DNA from: Limimaricola pyoseonensis
GTDB taxonomy: Bacteria > Pseudomonadota > Alphaproteobacteria > Rhodobacterales > Rhodobacteraceae
Direction: 5' to 3'
Length of the DNA stretch: 64,000 bases
NCBI RefSeq assembly: GCF_900102015.1
Contig: NZ_FNAT01000011.1
Location: 1 to 64,000, forward strand
Shown: positions 41,133 to 49,538 of the stretch, one piece after another
Position numbering within the stretch: position 1 is the first letter of the stretch
How the letters are laid out: every line of letters starts with the position of its first letter
Translations under genes and position numbers: made by a program
Notes under the pieces: generated by a model
The model's input: only the letters and a program-made list of their open reading frames with translations
Databases searched by the model: none
What the model was told of the DNA's origin: nothing

Positions 41133-41785
41133 GATTTCCGCGCCCCGTCCCGCTGATGATCGGCGCGCTGGCCCTGGCCGGCATCGCCAAGGCGAGCCTG
41201 CTGGTGAACGGCGCCGCGCCCGTGCCCACCGCGCCGGCGGTGTCGAACTTCTTCGTCGGGGCCGCCAACGCCGCCGCCGGCGCCGAGGAGAGCGCGCCCG
41301 CGCCCGCCGCGGTGTCGCAGCCCGCGCCGCAACCGGCGATCCCGCAGGCCTGCGCCGCGCCCGAAGAGGTGCTCTCGGCCATCGCCCGCGAACGCGACCT
41401 GCTCGAGGAGCAGCGCGCCGCGCTGGCCCAGCGCGAGGCCGAGATCGAGCTCGCGCGCGAGACGCTCGCGGTCGAGACCGCGCGGCTCGAGGAGCTGCGC
41501 GGCGAGCTGGTGGCCCTGCTCGAGAAGGCCGAGGCGGCGAACCAATCCGACATCGACCGGCTGGTGGCGCTCTACGTCAACATGAAGCCGCGCGAGGCCG
41601 CGACCATCATGAACGATCTCGACATCGGCGTGGCGGTGACGATCCTCGGCGCCATGCCCGAGCGCGACGCCGCGCCGGTGATGGCGGCGATGGACGTGGT
41701 GCGCGCGCAGGCGATCTCGATGATCATCCTCGAGCGGGCCAAGCTGCCCGGTGACCAGCGGCTCGACGGCATCCGCGTCAGGTAA
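41129..41785 (+). CDS. motE: MotE-family flagellar motor protein
   Basis: A 218-residue protein with an N-terminal signal or anchor (PLMIGALALAGIAKASLLV), an alanine/proline-rich linker, and a long coiled coil (LAQREAEIELARETLAVETA). A C-terminal MgtE-N-like domain contains VALYVNMKPREAATIMNDLD and AVTILGAMPERDAAPVMAA. That layout is MotE, a periplasmic protein that helps motor function with MotC in Sinorhizobium. No motC was recognised here. It ends the fliL-fliM operon and faces flhB convergently. Confidence 0.88.
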   Translation: MRFPRPVPLMIGALALAGIAKASLLVNGAAPVPTAPAVSNFFVGAANAAAGAEESAPAPAAVSQPAPQPAIPQACAAPEEVLSAIARERDLLEEQRAALAQREAEIELARETLAVETARLEELRGELVALLEKAEAANQSDIDRLVALYVNMKPREAATIMNDLDIGVAVTILGAMPERDAAPVMAAMDVVRAQAISMIILERAKLPGDQRLDGIRVR

Positions 41786-41794
41786 CGCAAGCGG

Positions 41795-41809
41795 GCCGCG
41801 TCACGCGGC
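41795..41809. terminator. Short hairpin between motE and flhB
   Basis: GCCGCG and CGCGGC form a 6-bp stem with a three-base loop in the 29-base convergent gap. It is weak and lacks a T-run. Confidence 0.3.
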
Positions 41810-41814
41810 GATGC

Positions 41815-42936
41815 TCATTCCTCGGGCCGCAGCCGCGATCCCTCCGGGGGCTTGCGCTTGGTGCGCCGCCTGAGATCCATCACCCAACCGATGATCTCGG
41901 CCACCGCCTGCCAATGCTCGACCGGGATCGCCTCGTCGACCTCGACCGCGGCGTAGAGCGTGCGCGCCAGCGGCCGGTTCTCGACCATCGGCACCTCGTG
42001 CTCGGCGGCGAGTTTGCGGATCTGCGCGGCGACGAGGTCGGCGCCCTTGGCGACGCAGACCGGCGCGCTGTCGACGCCCGGCGTGTAGCGCAGCGCCACC
42101 GCGTAGTGGGTCGGGTTGGTCAGCACCACGGTCGCGGTCGGGACCGAGATGGCGATGCGCTGCTTGGCGCGCTGGCGCGCGATCTCGCGGCGCTTGCTCT
42201 TGATGAACGGGTCGCCCTCGCTCTCCTTGTGCTCGTCGCGCACCTCCTTGAGGCTCATCTTCTGCTTGCGGGTGTAGTCGGCGCGCTTCCACAGCACGTC
42301 GACCAGCGCCACCACCGCCAGGAAGGAGACGGTGCCGATCAGGATGCGGACCACCGCGTTGCGGGCATGCGGCAGCAGCGTCTCGGGCGTGAAGAGCGGC
42401 GCCTGCCAGATCCCGGTGACCGCCTCGCGCACCGCGAAGCCGGCGATCAGCGCGATCACCGCGACCTTGGCGACGTTCTTTGCGAACTCGACCAGCGCGT
42501 CGGCCGAGAACAGCCGCTTCAGCCCCTTGAGCGGCGAGAGCTTCTCGAGCTTGGGCTTGATCCGCTCGCCGGCCACCACCACCGGCCCCGAGATCAGCAC
42601 CCCGAACACCGCCGCCAGCACCATCACCAGCACCACCGGCGCGAGCGTCCCGGCCACCGACAGCGCCAGCCGCCGCGCGACCGCGCTCACGTCGTTCAAC
42701 CCCGAGGCGCCGTTGCCGATCTCGATCTGCCCGGCCGCGCCGAGCAGGCCGCGCAGCTCGCCCGCGAGCGACGGCAGCAGCGGTGGTAGAACGAACAGCG
42801 TGACGGTGAGCAGCGCGAAGGCGCTCATCATGTTGCCGGTTTCCTTGGAGGAGGGGACGTCGCCCTTCTGCCGCGCCTTCCTGAGCTTGGCCTCGGTGGG
42901 CTGCTCCGTCTTGCTGCTCTTGTCCTCTTCCGACAT
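41815..42936 (-). CDS. flhB: Flagellar export switch protein FlhB
   Basis: A 373-residue export gate protein. The N-terminus reads SSKTEQPTEAKLRKARQKGD, and four membrane helices follow. The cytoplasmic domain carries the autocleavage motif NPTH at residues 274-277 (TVVLTNPTHYAVALRY). FlhB changes export specificity after hook completion, sensing FliK. It is the last gene of the flgB-to-flhB transcript, ten bases after fliR. Confidence 0.97.
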   Translation of the reverse strand: MSEEDKSSKTEQPTEAKLRKARQKGDVPSSKETGNMMSAFALLTVTLFVLPPLLPSLAGELRGLLGAAGQIEIGNGASGLNDVSAVARRLALSVAGTLAPVVLVMVLAAVFGVLISGPVVVAGERIKPKLEKLSPLKGLKRLFSADALVEFAKNVAKVAVIALIAGFAVREAVTGIWQAPLFTPETLLPHARNAVVRILIGTVSFLAVVALVDVLWKRADYTRKQKMSLKEVRDEHKESEGDPFIKSKRREIARQRAKQRIAISVPTATVVLTNPTHYAVALRYTPGVDSAPVCVAKGADLVAAQIRKLAAEHEVPMVENRPLARTLYAAVEVDEAIPVEHWQAVAEIIGWVMDLRRRTKRKPPEGSRLRPEE

Positions 42937-42946
42937 CGCGCCCCTC

Positions 42947-43702
42947 TCAGAACCGCAGCCCGGCCAGCCAGCCGGCCAGCGCGTCGGTCATGCCGGTCAG
43001 CATCGCCCCGGCCGAGGCGGCGAGGCCGATCAGCCCGGCGGCGATCAGGAGCGGCTGCGCCACGAAGAACACCGGCAGGCTGGGCATCGCCCGGTTGGCC
43101 AGCCCCATGCCGAGATTGAGCACCAGCGCCAGCACGTAGAAGGGCGCGGCGAGCGAGACGCCGAGATAGAAGCTCTGCGCCACCGCCCGCACGCTCTGCG
43201 CGGCCAGATCGCCCCAGATGATCCGGCCGGGCGGGAAGATCTCGTAGCTGTCGAGCAGCGCCGCGATCATCAGCCGGTGCAGGTCGGTGACGAAGATGAG
43301 CGCGGTGCCCGCCATCAGCAGCACGCCCGCGATCAGGGTCGAGCCTTCGAAGGTGCCGGTGCCGGGCGCGAAGGCGTTCGACAGCCCCGCCACCATGCCG
43401 ACCTGGTAGCCCGCATATTGCAGGGCGCTGAACAGGATGCGCGCCGTGGTGCCGATCCAGATCCCGACCGTGACCTCGAGCGCGAAGGCCGCCGCCAGCC
43501 GCGGCGGCGCGGCCTCGGCCAGCCCCGCCACCGGCGCCAGCGGCGCCAGCGCCGCGCTCAGCGCCAGCGCCAGAAGCAGCCGGTGCCGCGCCGGGATGGC
43601 GTTGTCGCCGAAGCCCGGCAGGAACATCATCGCCGCGCCGAGCCGGGCGAAGACCAGCCCCGCGGCCACCGCCTGCGCGACGAGGAAGGGGCCGAGCTCC
43701 AT
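42947..43702 (-). CDS. fliR: Flagellar export gate protein FliR
   Basis: A 251-residue membrane protein with about six hydrophobic segments. FliR features are LVFARLGAAMMFLPGFGDNA, LEVTVGIWIGTTARILFSAL and a C-terminal YVLALVLNLGMGLANRAMPS. The ATG overlaps the flhA stop (TGATG). It forms the core gate with FliP and FliQ. Confidence 0.95.
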   Translation of the reverse strand: MELGPFLVAQAVAAGLVFARLGAAMMFLPGFGDNAIPARHRLLLALALSAALAPLAPVAGLAEAAPPRLAAAFALEVTVGIWIGTTARILFSALQYAGYQVGMVAGLSNAFAPGTGTFEGSTLIAGVLLMAGTALIFVTDLHRLMIAALLDSYEIFPPGRIIWGDLAAQSVRAVAQSFYLGVSLAAPFYVLALVLNLGMGLANRAMPSLPVFFVAQPLLIAAGLIGLAASAGAMLTGMTDALAGWLAGLRF

Positions 43703-45801
43703 CAGCCGCCGATCACCGCGACGGTGCGCAGAGAGGCCTTCCGGTGCACCTCGTTGTGCGAGATGATCTGCGTCATCGGGCTGACCCGCTCGAGCATCGA
43801 GCGCACGAAGCCGCGCACCTCGGGGCTGACCATCAGCGCCGGCCACTCGTCGCGCTGCGCGAACTTCTGGATCTCCTTGCGCGCCTCGAGCACGAATTCC
43901 TGCACCCGTTGCGGCGACATCAGGAAGTTGCGCTCCTCGCCGTTCATCCGCACCGCGCCGTTGAACTCGCTCTCCCAAGCCGGCGACATGGTGATCACCG
44001 GGATGAAGCCCTGGCCGTCGGTCAGCGCGTGGCAGATCTGGTTCGACAGGCGGCGGCGCACGTGTTCGGTGATCAGGGTGACGTTCGAGGTGGTGCGGTT
44101 GGCCTCGGCCACCGCCTCGACAATCAGCGGCAGGTTGCGGATCGAGATCCGCTCGGTCAGCAGCGCCTGCAGCACGTGCTGCAGCAGGATCGCGGGCGAG
44201 GCGCCCGAGATCTCGCCGGCGAGCTTCTGGTACTCGCGCGGCAGCCCCTCGATCAGCTGCTGCACCGCGCCATAGGTCAGAAGCTCGGGCATGTGCTGCT
44301 TGATCACCTCGGTCAGGTGGGTGGTGATCACGCTTTCGGGGTCGACCACGGTGCAGCCCGCCGCCTCGGCGCGGTCGGCGTTCTGGGCGTCGACCCAGAC
44401 CACGTCGAGCCCGAAGGTCGGGTCCTTGCCGCGCGGGCCGGGCAGGTCGATCCCGGCCTCGGCGGGGTTGATCACCATCATGCCGGTGGCGCGGACCTCG
44501 CCGCGCGCGGCCTCGACGCCCTGCACGGTCACCGCATAGGTCTCGCTCCCGAGCAGCGGGTCGTCCTTGATCCGCACCGAGGGCAGAACGAAGCCGTATT
44601 CGCGCGCGAAGAGGTGGCGCAGGCTCTTGATCTTGCCGGGCAGGGCGGCGTCGGCGCGGTTGATCAGCGGCACCAGACCGGCGCCGAGATCGAGCCGCAG
44701 GTCGTCGAGCTTCAGCGTCTGGCGCACGTCGTCGCCCTCTTCGCCCTTGCTCTCCTCGGCCCGCTGGGCGGCCGCGGCCTCCCGCGCCTCGCGGGTGACG
44801 GTGCGCTCGGCCTCGCGCTGCATCACCCGGCCGAGACCGGCCAGCATCAGCGCCAGCACCGCGAAGACCGGCAGCGGAAAGCCCGGCAGCAGGCCGATGC
44901 CGAAGAGCAGCGCGCCGGCCATGTAGAGCGCCTTCGGGAACTTCCCGAGCTGGCTCAGCACCGCCTCGTTGGCCGCGCCCTCGGTGCCGCCCTTGGTGAC
45001 GATGAGGCCGGCGGCGAGCGAGACGATCAGCGCCGGGATCTGGCTGACGAGGCCGTCGCCGATGGTCAGGGTGGTGTAGGCGTTGGCCGCCTGTCCGACC
45101 GGCAGGCCGTGCTGCACCACGCCGATCAGGATGCCGCCGAGGATGTTGATCGCGGTGATGATCAGCCCCGCCACCGCGTCGCCGCGCACGAATTTCGAGG
45201 CACCGTCCATGGCCCCGAAGAAGCCGCTCTCGTCCTCGAGCTCCTTGCGCCGGGCGCGGGCCTGCTCCTCGTCGATCAGGCCGGCGCCGAGATCGGCGTC
45301 GATCGCCATCTGCTTGCCCGGCATCGCGTCGAGCGAAAAGCGGGCCGAAACCTCCGCGATCCGGGTCGAGCCCTTGGTGATGACGATGAAGTTGATCACC
45401 ACGAGGATCGCGAAGATCACGATGCCGATCACGAAGTTGCCGCCGACGATGAAGCGGGCGAAGCCCTCGATCACCCCGCCGGCCGCGCCCGGGCCGGTGT
45501 GGCCCTCGCTCAGGATCAGCCGGGTGGAGGCGACGTTGAGCGACAGCCGCAGCATGGTGACGACCAGAAGCAGCGTCGGAAAGCTGTTGAACTCCAGAGG
45601 CTTCGGAATCCAAAGCGCGACCATCAGGATCAGCGCCGACAGCGCCAGAGAGATCGCGAGCCCGAGGTCGAGCAGGATCGGTGGCAACGGCACGAACAGC
45701 ACCGCCAGCACCAGCGTCACGCCGATCGCGAAGCCGACGTCGCGGTTGGCGAGGCTGACCGTGAGCCACTGCGCGGGGCCGGTCGGGTTCGGATCGGCCA
45801 T
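43702..45801 (-). CDS. flhA: Flagellar export protein FlhA
   Basis: A 699-residue export gate protein. The membrane half includes MVALWIPKPLEFNSFPTLLL, LRLSLNVASTRLIL and the FHIPEP-region equivalent with LDAMPGKQMAIDADLGAGLI. The cytoplasmic half has VVDPESVITTHLTEVIKQH and the C-terminal MVSPEVRGFVRSMLER. It is the docking platform for export substrates. It begins two bases after the transglycosylase gene. Confidence 0.97.
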   Translation of the reverse strand: MADPNPTGPAQWLTVSLANRDVGFAIGVTLVLAVLFVPLPPILLDLGLAISLALSALILMVALWIPKPLEFNSFPTLLLVVTMLRLSLNVASTRLILSEGHTGPGAAGGVIEGFARFIVGGNFVIGIVIFAILVVINFIVITKGSTRIAEVSARFSLDAMPGKQMAIDADLGAGLIDEEQARARRKELEDESGFFGAMDGASKFVRGDAVAGLIITAINILGGILIGVVQHGLPVGQAANAYTTLTIGDGLVSQIPALIVSLAAGLIVTKGGTEGAANEAVLSQLGKFPKALYMAGALLFGIGLLPGFPLPVFAVLALMLAGLGRVMQREAERTVTREAREAAAAQRAEESKGEEGDDVRQTLKLDDLRLDLGAGLVPLINRADAALPGKIKSLRHLFAREYGFVLPSVRIKDDPLLGSETYAVTVQGVEAARGEVRATGMMVINPAEAGIDLPGPRGKDPTFGLDVVWVDAQNADRAEAAGCTVVDPESVITTHLTEVIKQHMPELLTYGAVQQLIEGLPREYQKLAGEISGASPAILLQHVLQALLTERISIRNLPLIVEAVAEANRTTSNVTLITEHVRRRLSNQICHALTDGQGFIPVITMSPAWESEFNGAVRMNGEERNFLMSPQRVQEFVLEARKEIQKFAQRDEWPALMVSPEVRGFVRSMLERVSPMTQIISHNEVHRKASLRTVAVIGG

Positions 45802-45803
45802 GC

Positions 45804-46574
45804 TCAGGATCTCCCGGAAAAGCGCGGCAGGACCGGCTGGATCGGCGCGTCGCTGTAAAGGCCGAAGCTGTCGCCGCCGCCGCCGCGCGACCAGCCGCCG
45901 CGCCGAGCCGGAACGGCCGGCGCGGCGGGCATGGCCTGGCGCGGCGCCGCGGCGGCTAGGTCGCGAAAGCTCGAGATCCGATCATTGGCGACGGCCACGT
46001 TGCGACGCAGCGAGGCCAGATAGACCTGCTGCGCCTCGGGCGTGCGCGAATGATAGGCGCCGGCCGCGGCGGTCCAGTCGCCCAGCTCCTCGTAGAGCCC
46101 GCGCAGGAAGCGCGCCGCGTAATCGACGTTGACCGCCGGGTCGAAGCCCTGCGCCGTGTCGCGGAAGGCGTCGGGATGCCAGCGCATGTTGATCTGCATG
46201 CAGCCCACGTCGATCGACGAGACGCCCGCGGCACGGCGCGCGGCGATCCAGTCGAGCGCGGCGGCACGGCTGTCGAAGAGCCGGCCCTCGCCGGCGGCGT
46301 TGACCGCCCAGGGCCAGATCGTCAGCCGGCCGCCGCGGGTGACGCCGGCCTCCTGGATGCCGATGCCGAGCAGCAGGTTGCCGGGGATGTCGTATCTGAG
46401 TTGGGCGCGCAGGATGGCGTTGACGCACAGGCCGCGCTCGACCGGGCCGGCGGCCTCGGGGGCGCGCGCGACGGCTGCGGCCGCGGCGGAGGGGCGGTAG
46501 AAGCCGCTCCAGTCGGCCGGGGCCGGACCTGCGGCGAGGGCGAGCCCCAGCGCGAGGAGGGCGCGGCGGATCAT
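45804..46574 (-). CDS. Flagellar lytic transglycosylase (SLT domain)
   Basis: A 256-residue secreted protein with a signal peptide (MIRRALLALGLALAAGPAPA). The lysozyme-like SLT domain has catalytic Glu75 in LGIGIQEAGVTRGG, then SIDVGCMQINMRWHPDAF and AAAGAYHSRTP. It opens peptidoglycan for rod assembly. This matches SltF of Rhodobacter sphaeroides in role, since FlgJ here lacks a muramidase domain. It is embedded between fliQ (overlap of four bases) and flhA. Confidence 0.9.
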   Translation of the reverse strand: MIRRALLALGLALAAGPAPADWSGFYRPSAAAAAVARAPEAAGPVERGLCVNAILRAQLRYDIPGNLLLGIGIQEAGVTRGGRLTIWPWAVNAAGEGRLFDSRAAALDWIAARRAAGVSSIDVGCMQINMRWHPDAFRDTAQGFDPAVNVDYAARFLRGLYEELGDWTAAAGAYHSRTPEAQQVYLASLRRNVAVANDRISSFRDLAAAAPRQAMPAAPAVPARRGGWSRGGGGDSFGLYSDAPIQPVLPRFSGRS

Positions 46575-46840
46575 GCTCCGCCGCTCGCGATCAGGTCGAA
46601 GACCCGGTCCGACAGGCGGGTGAGCGTGGCGTAGATGAACGGGGTCGAGGCCAGCAGGCCGAGAAAGATCGCGACGATCTTCGGCACGAAGGTCAGCGTC
46701 ATCTCCTGCACCTGGGTCAGCGCCTGGAAGAAGGCGATCGCGAGCCCCACGCCGAGCGCCAGCGCGAGGATCGGCCCGGAGCCGAGCAGCACCGCGAGGA
46801 TCGTCTCGGACAGGATGTCGTAGGTGTCGCTCTCGGTCAC
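46571..46840 (-). CDS. fliQ: Flagellar export gate protein FliQ
   Basis: An 89-residue protein with two membrane helices: ILALALGVGLAIAFFQALTQ with VQEMTLTFVPKIVAIFLGLL. These are the FliQ signature. It starts with GTG at 46840 after GGAGGGA. Its stop overlaps the transglycosylase start. Confidence 0.95.
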   Translation of the reverse strand: MTESDTYDILSETILAVLLGSGPILALALGVGLAIAFFQALTQVQEMTLTFVPKIVAIFLGLLASTPFIYATLTRLSDRVFDLIASGGA

Positions 46841-46868
46841 GCGTGCGTCCCTCCCGGACCGGCCGTCC

Positions 46869-47192
46869 TCAGATCGGCATGCGCAGCACTTCTTGGTAGG
46901 CTTCGACCACCTTGTCGCGCATCGAGACCATCACCTTGACCGTGCTCTCGAGCGCCAGCGTCGCCTCGACCACCTGCTGGGTGCCGACCTGCCCAGCGAG
47001 ACCCTGCTGCGCCACGCCTTCGGCGGTGCGGATCTTGTCGACCGTGCCGCCGGCGCTGTCGCGCAGCATCTCGGCGAAGCTGGGCTTCGCGGCCTCGGGT
47101 TCGGCCGTGCTCGGCGCGACGCTCAGCTCCTGCGAGGAGCGGTAGGCGCCACGGACGCCGGAGGTGGAGAGGATCGATGAGAACTCGGTCAT
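46869..47192 (-). CDS. fliE: Flagellar hook-basal body complex protein FliE
   Basis: A 107-residue protein with the FliE C-terminal pattern GTQQVVEATLALESTVKVMV, then SMRDKVVEAYQEVLRMPI. It links the MS ring to the rod. It lies 20 bases after flgC, in the standard flgB-flgC-fliE order. Confidence 0.95.
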   Translation of the reverse strand: MTEFSSILSTSGVRGAYRSSQELSVAPSTAEPEAAKPSFAEMLRDSAGGTVDKIRTAEGVAQQGLAGQVGTQQVVEATLALESTVKVMVSMRDKVVEAYQEVLRMPI

Positions 47193-47212
47193 CGGGGCGG
47201 CCCTTCAGACAA

Positions 47213-47623
47213 TCAGCGCAGCAGGTCGAGGATCTGGCTGCGCATCCGGCGGCCGGCCTCGTACATGTTCAGGTTCGCCTCGTAGCTGCGCGAGGCCTCG
47301 CGCATGTTGCTCATCTCGAGGATCGGGTTGACGTTGGGCATCTTGACCATGCCCTGCGCGTCGGCGGCCGGGTGGGCCGGGTCGTAGAGCAGGGCGAAGT
47401 CGGCCTTGTCGCGGCCGATCCTGTCGACCTCGACCATCGAGCTGCCGCTCTCGCGGTCGAGCATCTCGGCGAAGGAGATGGTCTTGCGGCGATAGGGGTC
47501 GGCGCCGGGGCTGTCGCCGGTGGAGTTGGCGTTGGCCACGTTCTCGGCCACGACCTTCAGCCGCTCGCCCTGGGCGCGCATGCCTGAGGCGGCGATGGCG
47601 GTGATCGACTTCAACGGATCCAT
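47213..47623 (-). CDS. flgC: Flagellar basal-body rod protein FlgC
   Basis: A 136-residue rod protein. The N-terminal motif LKVVAENVANANSTGDSPGA and the C-terminal VNPILEMSNMREASRSYEAN are characteristic. It forms the proximal rod with FlgB and FlgF. It starts 17 bases after flgB. Confidence 0.96.
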   Translation of the reverse strand: MDPLKSITAIAASGMRAQGERLKVVAENVANANSTGDSPGADPYRRKTISFAEMLDRESGSSMVEVDRIGRDKADFALLYDPAHPAADAQGMVKMPNVNPILEMSNMREASRSYEANLNMYEAGRRMRSQILDLLR

Positions 47624-47640
47624 GTCGCGTTCCTTCCCCG

Positions 47641-48030
47641 TCAGCGCAGGCCGGTGGCCGAGAGCGCCAGAAGCTCGTGGCCCTTGCGGTAGAGCTGGGT
47701 GGCGAGCTTGTACTGCTCGCTGATCTCGCTGGCTTTCACGGTCTGCTGTTCGAGCACCACGGTGTTGCCGTCGAGGCTGGTCTCCCAGCCGGTCTCGTCG
47801 GGCCGCACCGACAGCGTGCCGCCCATCGCGCCGCCGCCGATATGGCCGGAGGCGGTGGTGGCGAGACCGGTGCGCGTGCCTTTCACCATGGCGTCGAACG
47901 GCGTCACGTCGCGCGCCTTGTAGGCGGGCGTGTCGGCATTGGCGATGTTCTCCGACACCACCTTCTGCCGGGCCGAGAGCCAGCTGAGCCGCTGCGATGC
48001 GAGTTTGAAGAAGGACAGCCCGTCAAGCAT
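47641..48030 (-). CDS. flgB: Flagellar basal-body rod protein FlgB
   Basis: A 129-residue rod protein with the N-terminal rod motif QKVVSENIANADTPAYKARD and the C-terminal pattern VKASEISEQYKLATQLYRKG. The ATG at 48030 follows AAGGAAA; an upstream in-frame extension lies in the fliI promoter region. It is the first gene of the flgB-flgC-fliE-fliQ-slt-flhA-fliR-flhB operon. Confidence 0.95.
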   Translation of the reverse strand: MLDGLSFFKLASQRLSWLSARQKVVSENIANADTPAYKARDVTPFDAMVKGTRTGLATTASGHIGGGAMGGTLSVRPDETGWETSLDGNTVVLEQQTVKASEISEQYKLATQLYRKGHELLALSATGLR

Positions 48031-48096
48031 AAGCGTTTCCTTTTCCGTCGAGCATGGATAGCATGTATAAATCAGTCCGACTACCGGATAGAATTC

Positions 48097-49476
48097 ATGC
48101 AAACCGTATTCTCCGATCTGACGTCACGTATCCGCACCAGTCCCGAGGCCGCGATCACCGGCGAGGTGACCGGCGTGCTGGGGCTGTCGCTCACGGTGCG
48201 GGGGCTGGAGCGCGCCGTCGGAATCGGCGGACGCTGCACGGTGATGGGCGCGCGCGGCCCGGTGCTGGGCGAGGTGGTGGGCATCGACGGGCGCGGCACG
48301 CATCTTCTGCCCTTCGGCAGCTGGGAGGGCGTGGTGGTCGGCGACACGGTCGCGCACAGCCCGCGCGGCGACATGGTGCGCCCGGACGGCAACTGGATCG
48401 GCCGGGTGGTCAACGCGCTGGGCGAGCCGCTGGATGGGCGCGGGCCCTTGTCGGAGGGCGAGGCGCCGCGCCCGGTCAAGGGCGCGCCGCCCGCCGCCTT
48501 CGCGCGCCGCCGGGTGGGCCCGCGCATGGACACCGGCATCAAGGCGCTCGACGTATTCGTGCCGCTCTGCCGGGGCCAGCGCATGGGCGTCTTCGCCGGC
48601 TCGGGCGTCGGCAAGTCGACCCTGATGGCGATGCTGGCGCGCGGCGCGCAGGCCGACGTGATCGTCGTCGGCCTCGTGGGCGAGCGCGGCCGCGAGGTGC
48701 AGGACTTCATCCAGGAGGATCTCGGCCCCGAGGGCATGGCGCGCTCGGTCCTCGTGGTCTCGACCGGCGACGAGCCGCCGCTGATGCGCCGGCAGGCGGC
48801 CTGGACCGCGACCGCCGTGGCCGAGCATTTCCGCGACCAGGGGCTGCAGGTGCTGCTGCTTGTCGACAGCGTCACCCGCTTCGCCATGGCGCAGCGCGAG
48901 ATCGGCTTGGCCGCGGGCGAGCCGCCCACCGCCAAGGGCTACCCGCCCACCGTCTTCGCCGAGCTGCCGCAGCTTCTGGAACGCTCCGGCCCTGGCGCCG
49001 AGGGGCAGGGCGACGTGACCGGCCTCTACACGGTTCTGGTCGATGGCGACGACATGAACGAGCCGGTGGCCGACGCGGTGCGCGGCGTGCTCGACGGGCA
49101 CGTGGTGCTCGACCGCGCCATTGCCGAGCAGGGCCGCTTTCCGGCGGTGAACCTGCAGAAGAGCATCTCGCGGATGCTGCCCGACTGCCATTCCCCGGCC
49201 GAATACGCGGTGCTGCAGGCAGCGCGGCGCAGCCTCGCGCGGCATGCCGACATGGAGGAGCTGATCCGCATCGGCGCCTACAAGACCGGCTCGGACGCGC
49301 AGGTCGACGCCGCGATCCGCTTTGCCGAGCCGGCCGACGCCTACCTCACCCAGCGCAAGGGCGAGAGCGTGCTGGCCGACGAGAGCTTTGCCGAGATCTA
49401 TCGGATGCTGGGCGAGGCGGGGATCGACGTGGCGATCCCGAAGCCGCCCGCACCGCTGCGCCGCGCGCCGGGCTGA
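48097..49476 (+). CDS. fliI: Flagellum-specific export ATPase FliI
   Basis: A 459-residue F1-like ATPase. Walker A is AGSGVGKS (residues 167-174), VGLVGERGREVQDFI is the conserved catalytic-glutamate region, and Walker B is QVLLLVDSVTRFAMA. The FliI C-terminal domain follows with GRFPAVNLQKSISRML. It powers unfolding and release of export substrates with FliH and FliJ. It is divergent from flgB and is the last flagellar gene on this side. GGATAG and no classic ribosome site precede the ATG. Confidence 0.97.
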   Translation: MQTVFSDLTSRIRTSPEAAITGEVTGVLGLSLTVRGLERAVGIGGRCTVMGARGPVLGEVVGIDGRGTHLLPFGSWEGVVVGDTVAHSPRGDMVRPDGNWIGRVVNALGEPLDGRGPLSEGEAPRPVKGAPPAAFARRRVGPRMDTGIKALDVFVPLCRGQRMGVFAGSGVGKSTLMAMLARGAQADVIVVGLVGERGREVQDFIQEDLGPEGMARSVLVVSTGDEPPLMRRQAAWTATAVAEHFRDQGLQVLLLVDSVTRFAMAQREIGLAAGEPPTAKGYPPTVFAELPQLLERSGPGAEGQGDVTGLYTVLVDGDDMNEPVADAVRGVLDGHVVLDRAIAEQGRFPAVNLQKSISRMLPDCHSPAEYAVLQAARRSLARHADMEELIRIGAYKTGSDAQVDAAIRFAEPADAYLTQRKGESVLADESFAEIYRMLGEAGIDVAIPKPPAPLRRAPG

Positions 49477-49538
49477 AGGGGCTTTCGCACGGGCGCGCCA
49501 GCGCGTAGACCGGGCCGCTCCAACCTCGGGAGCGCGCC

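Noticed and set aside
43744-45858. A 704-codon plus-strand open frame opposite flhA
   Set aside because: FlhA explains the minus strand fully; the opposite frame is histidine/arginine-rich with no family match.
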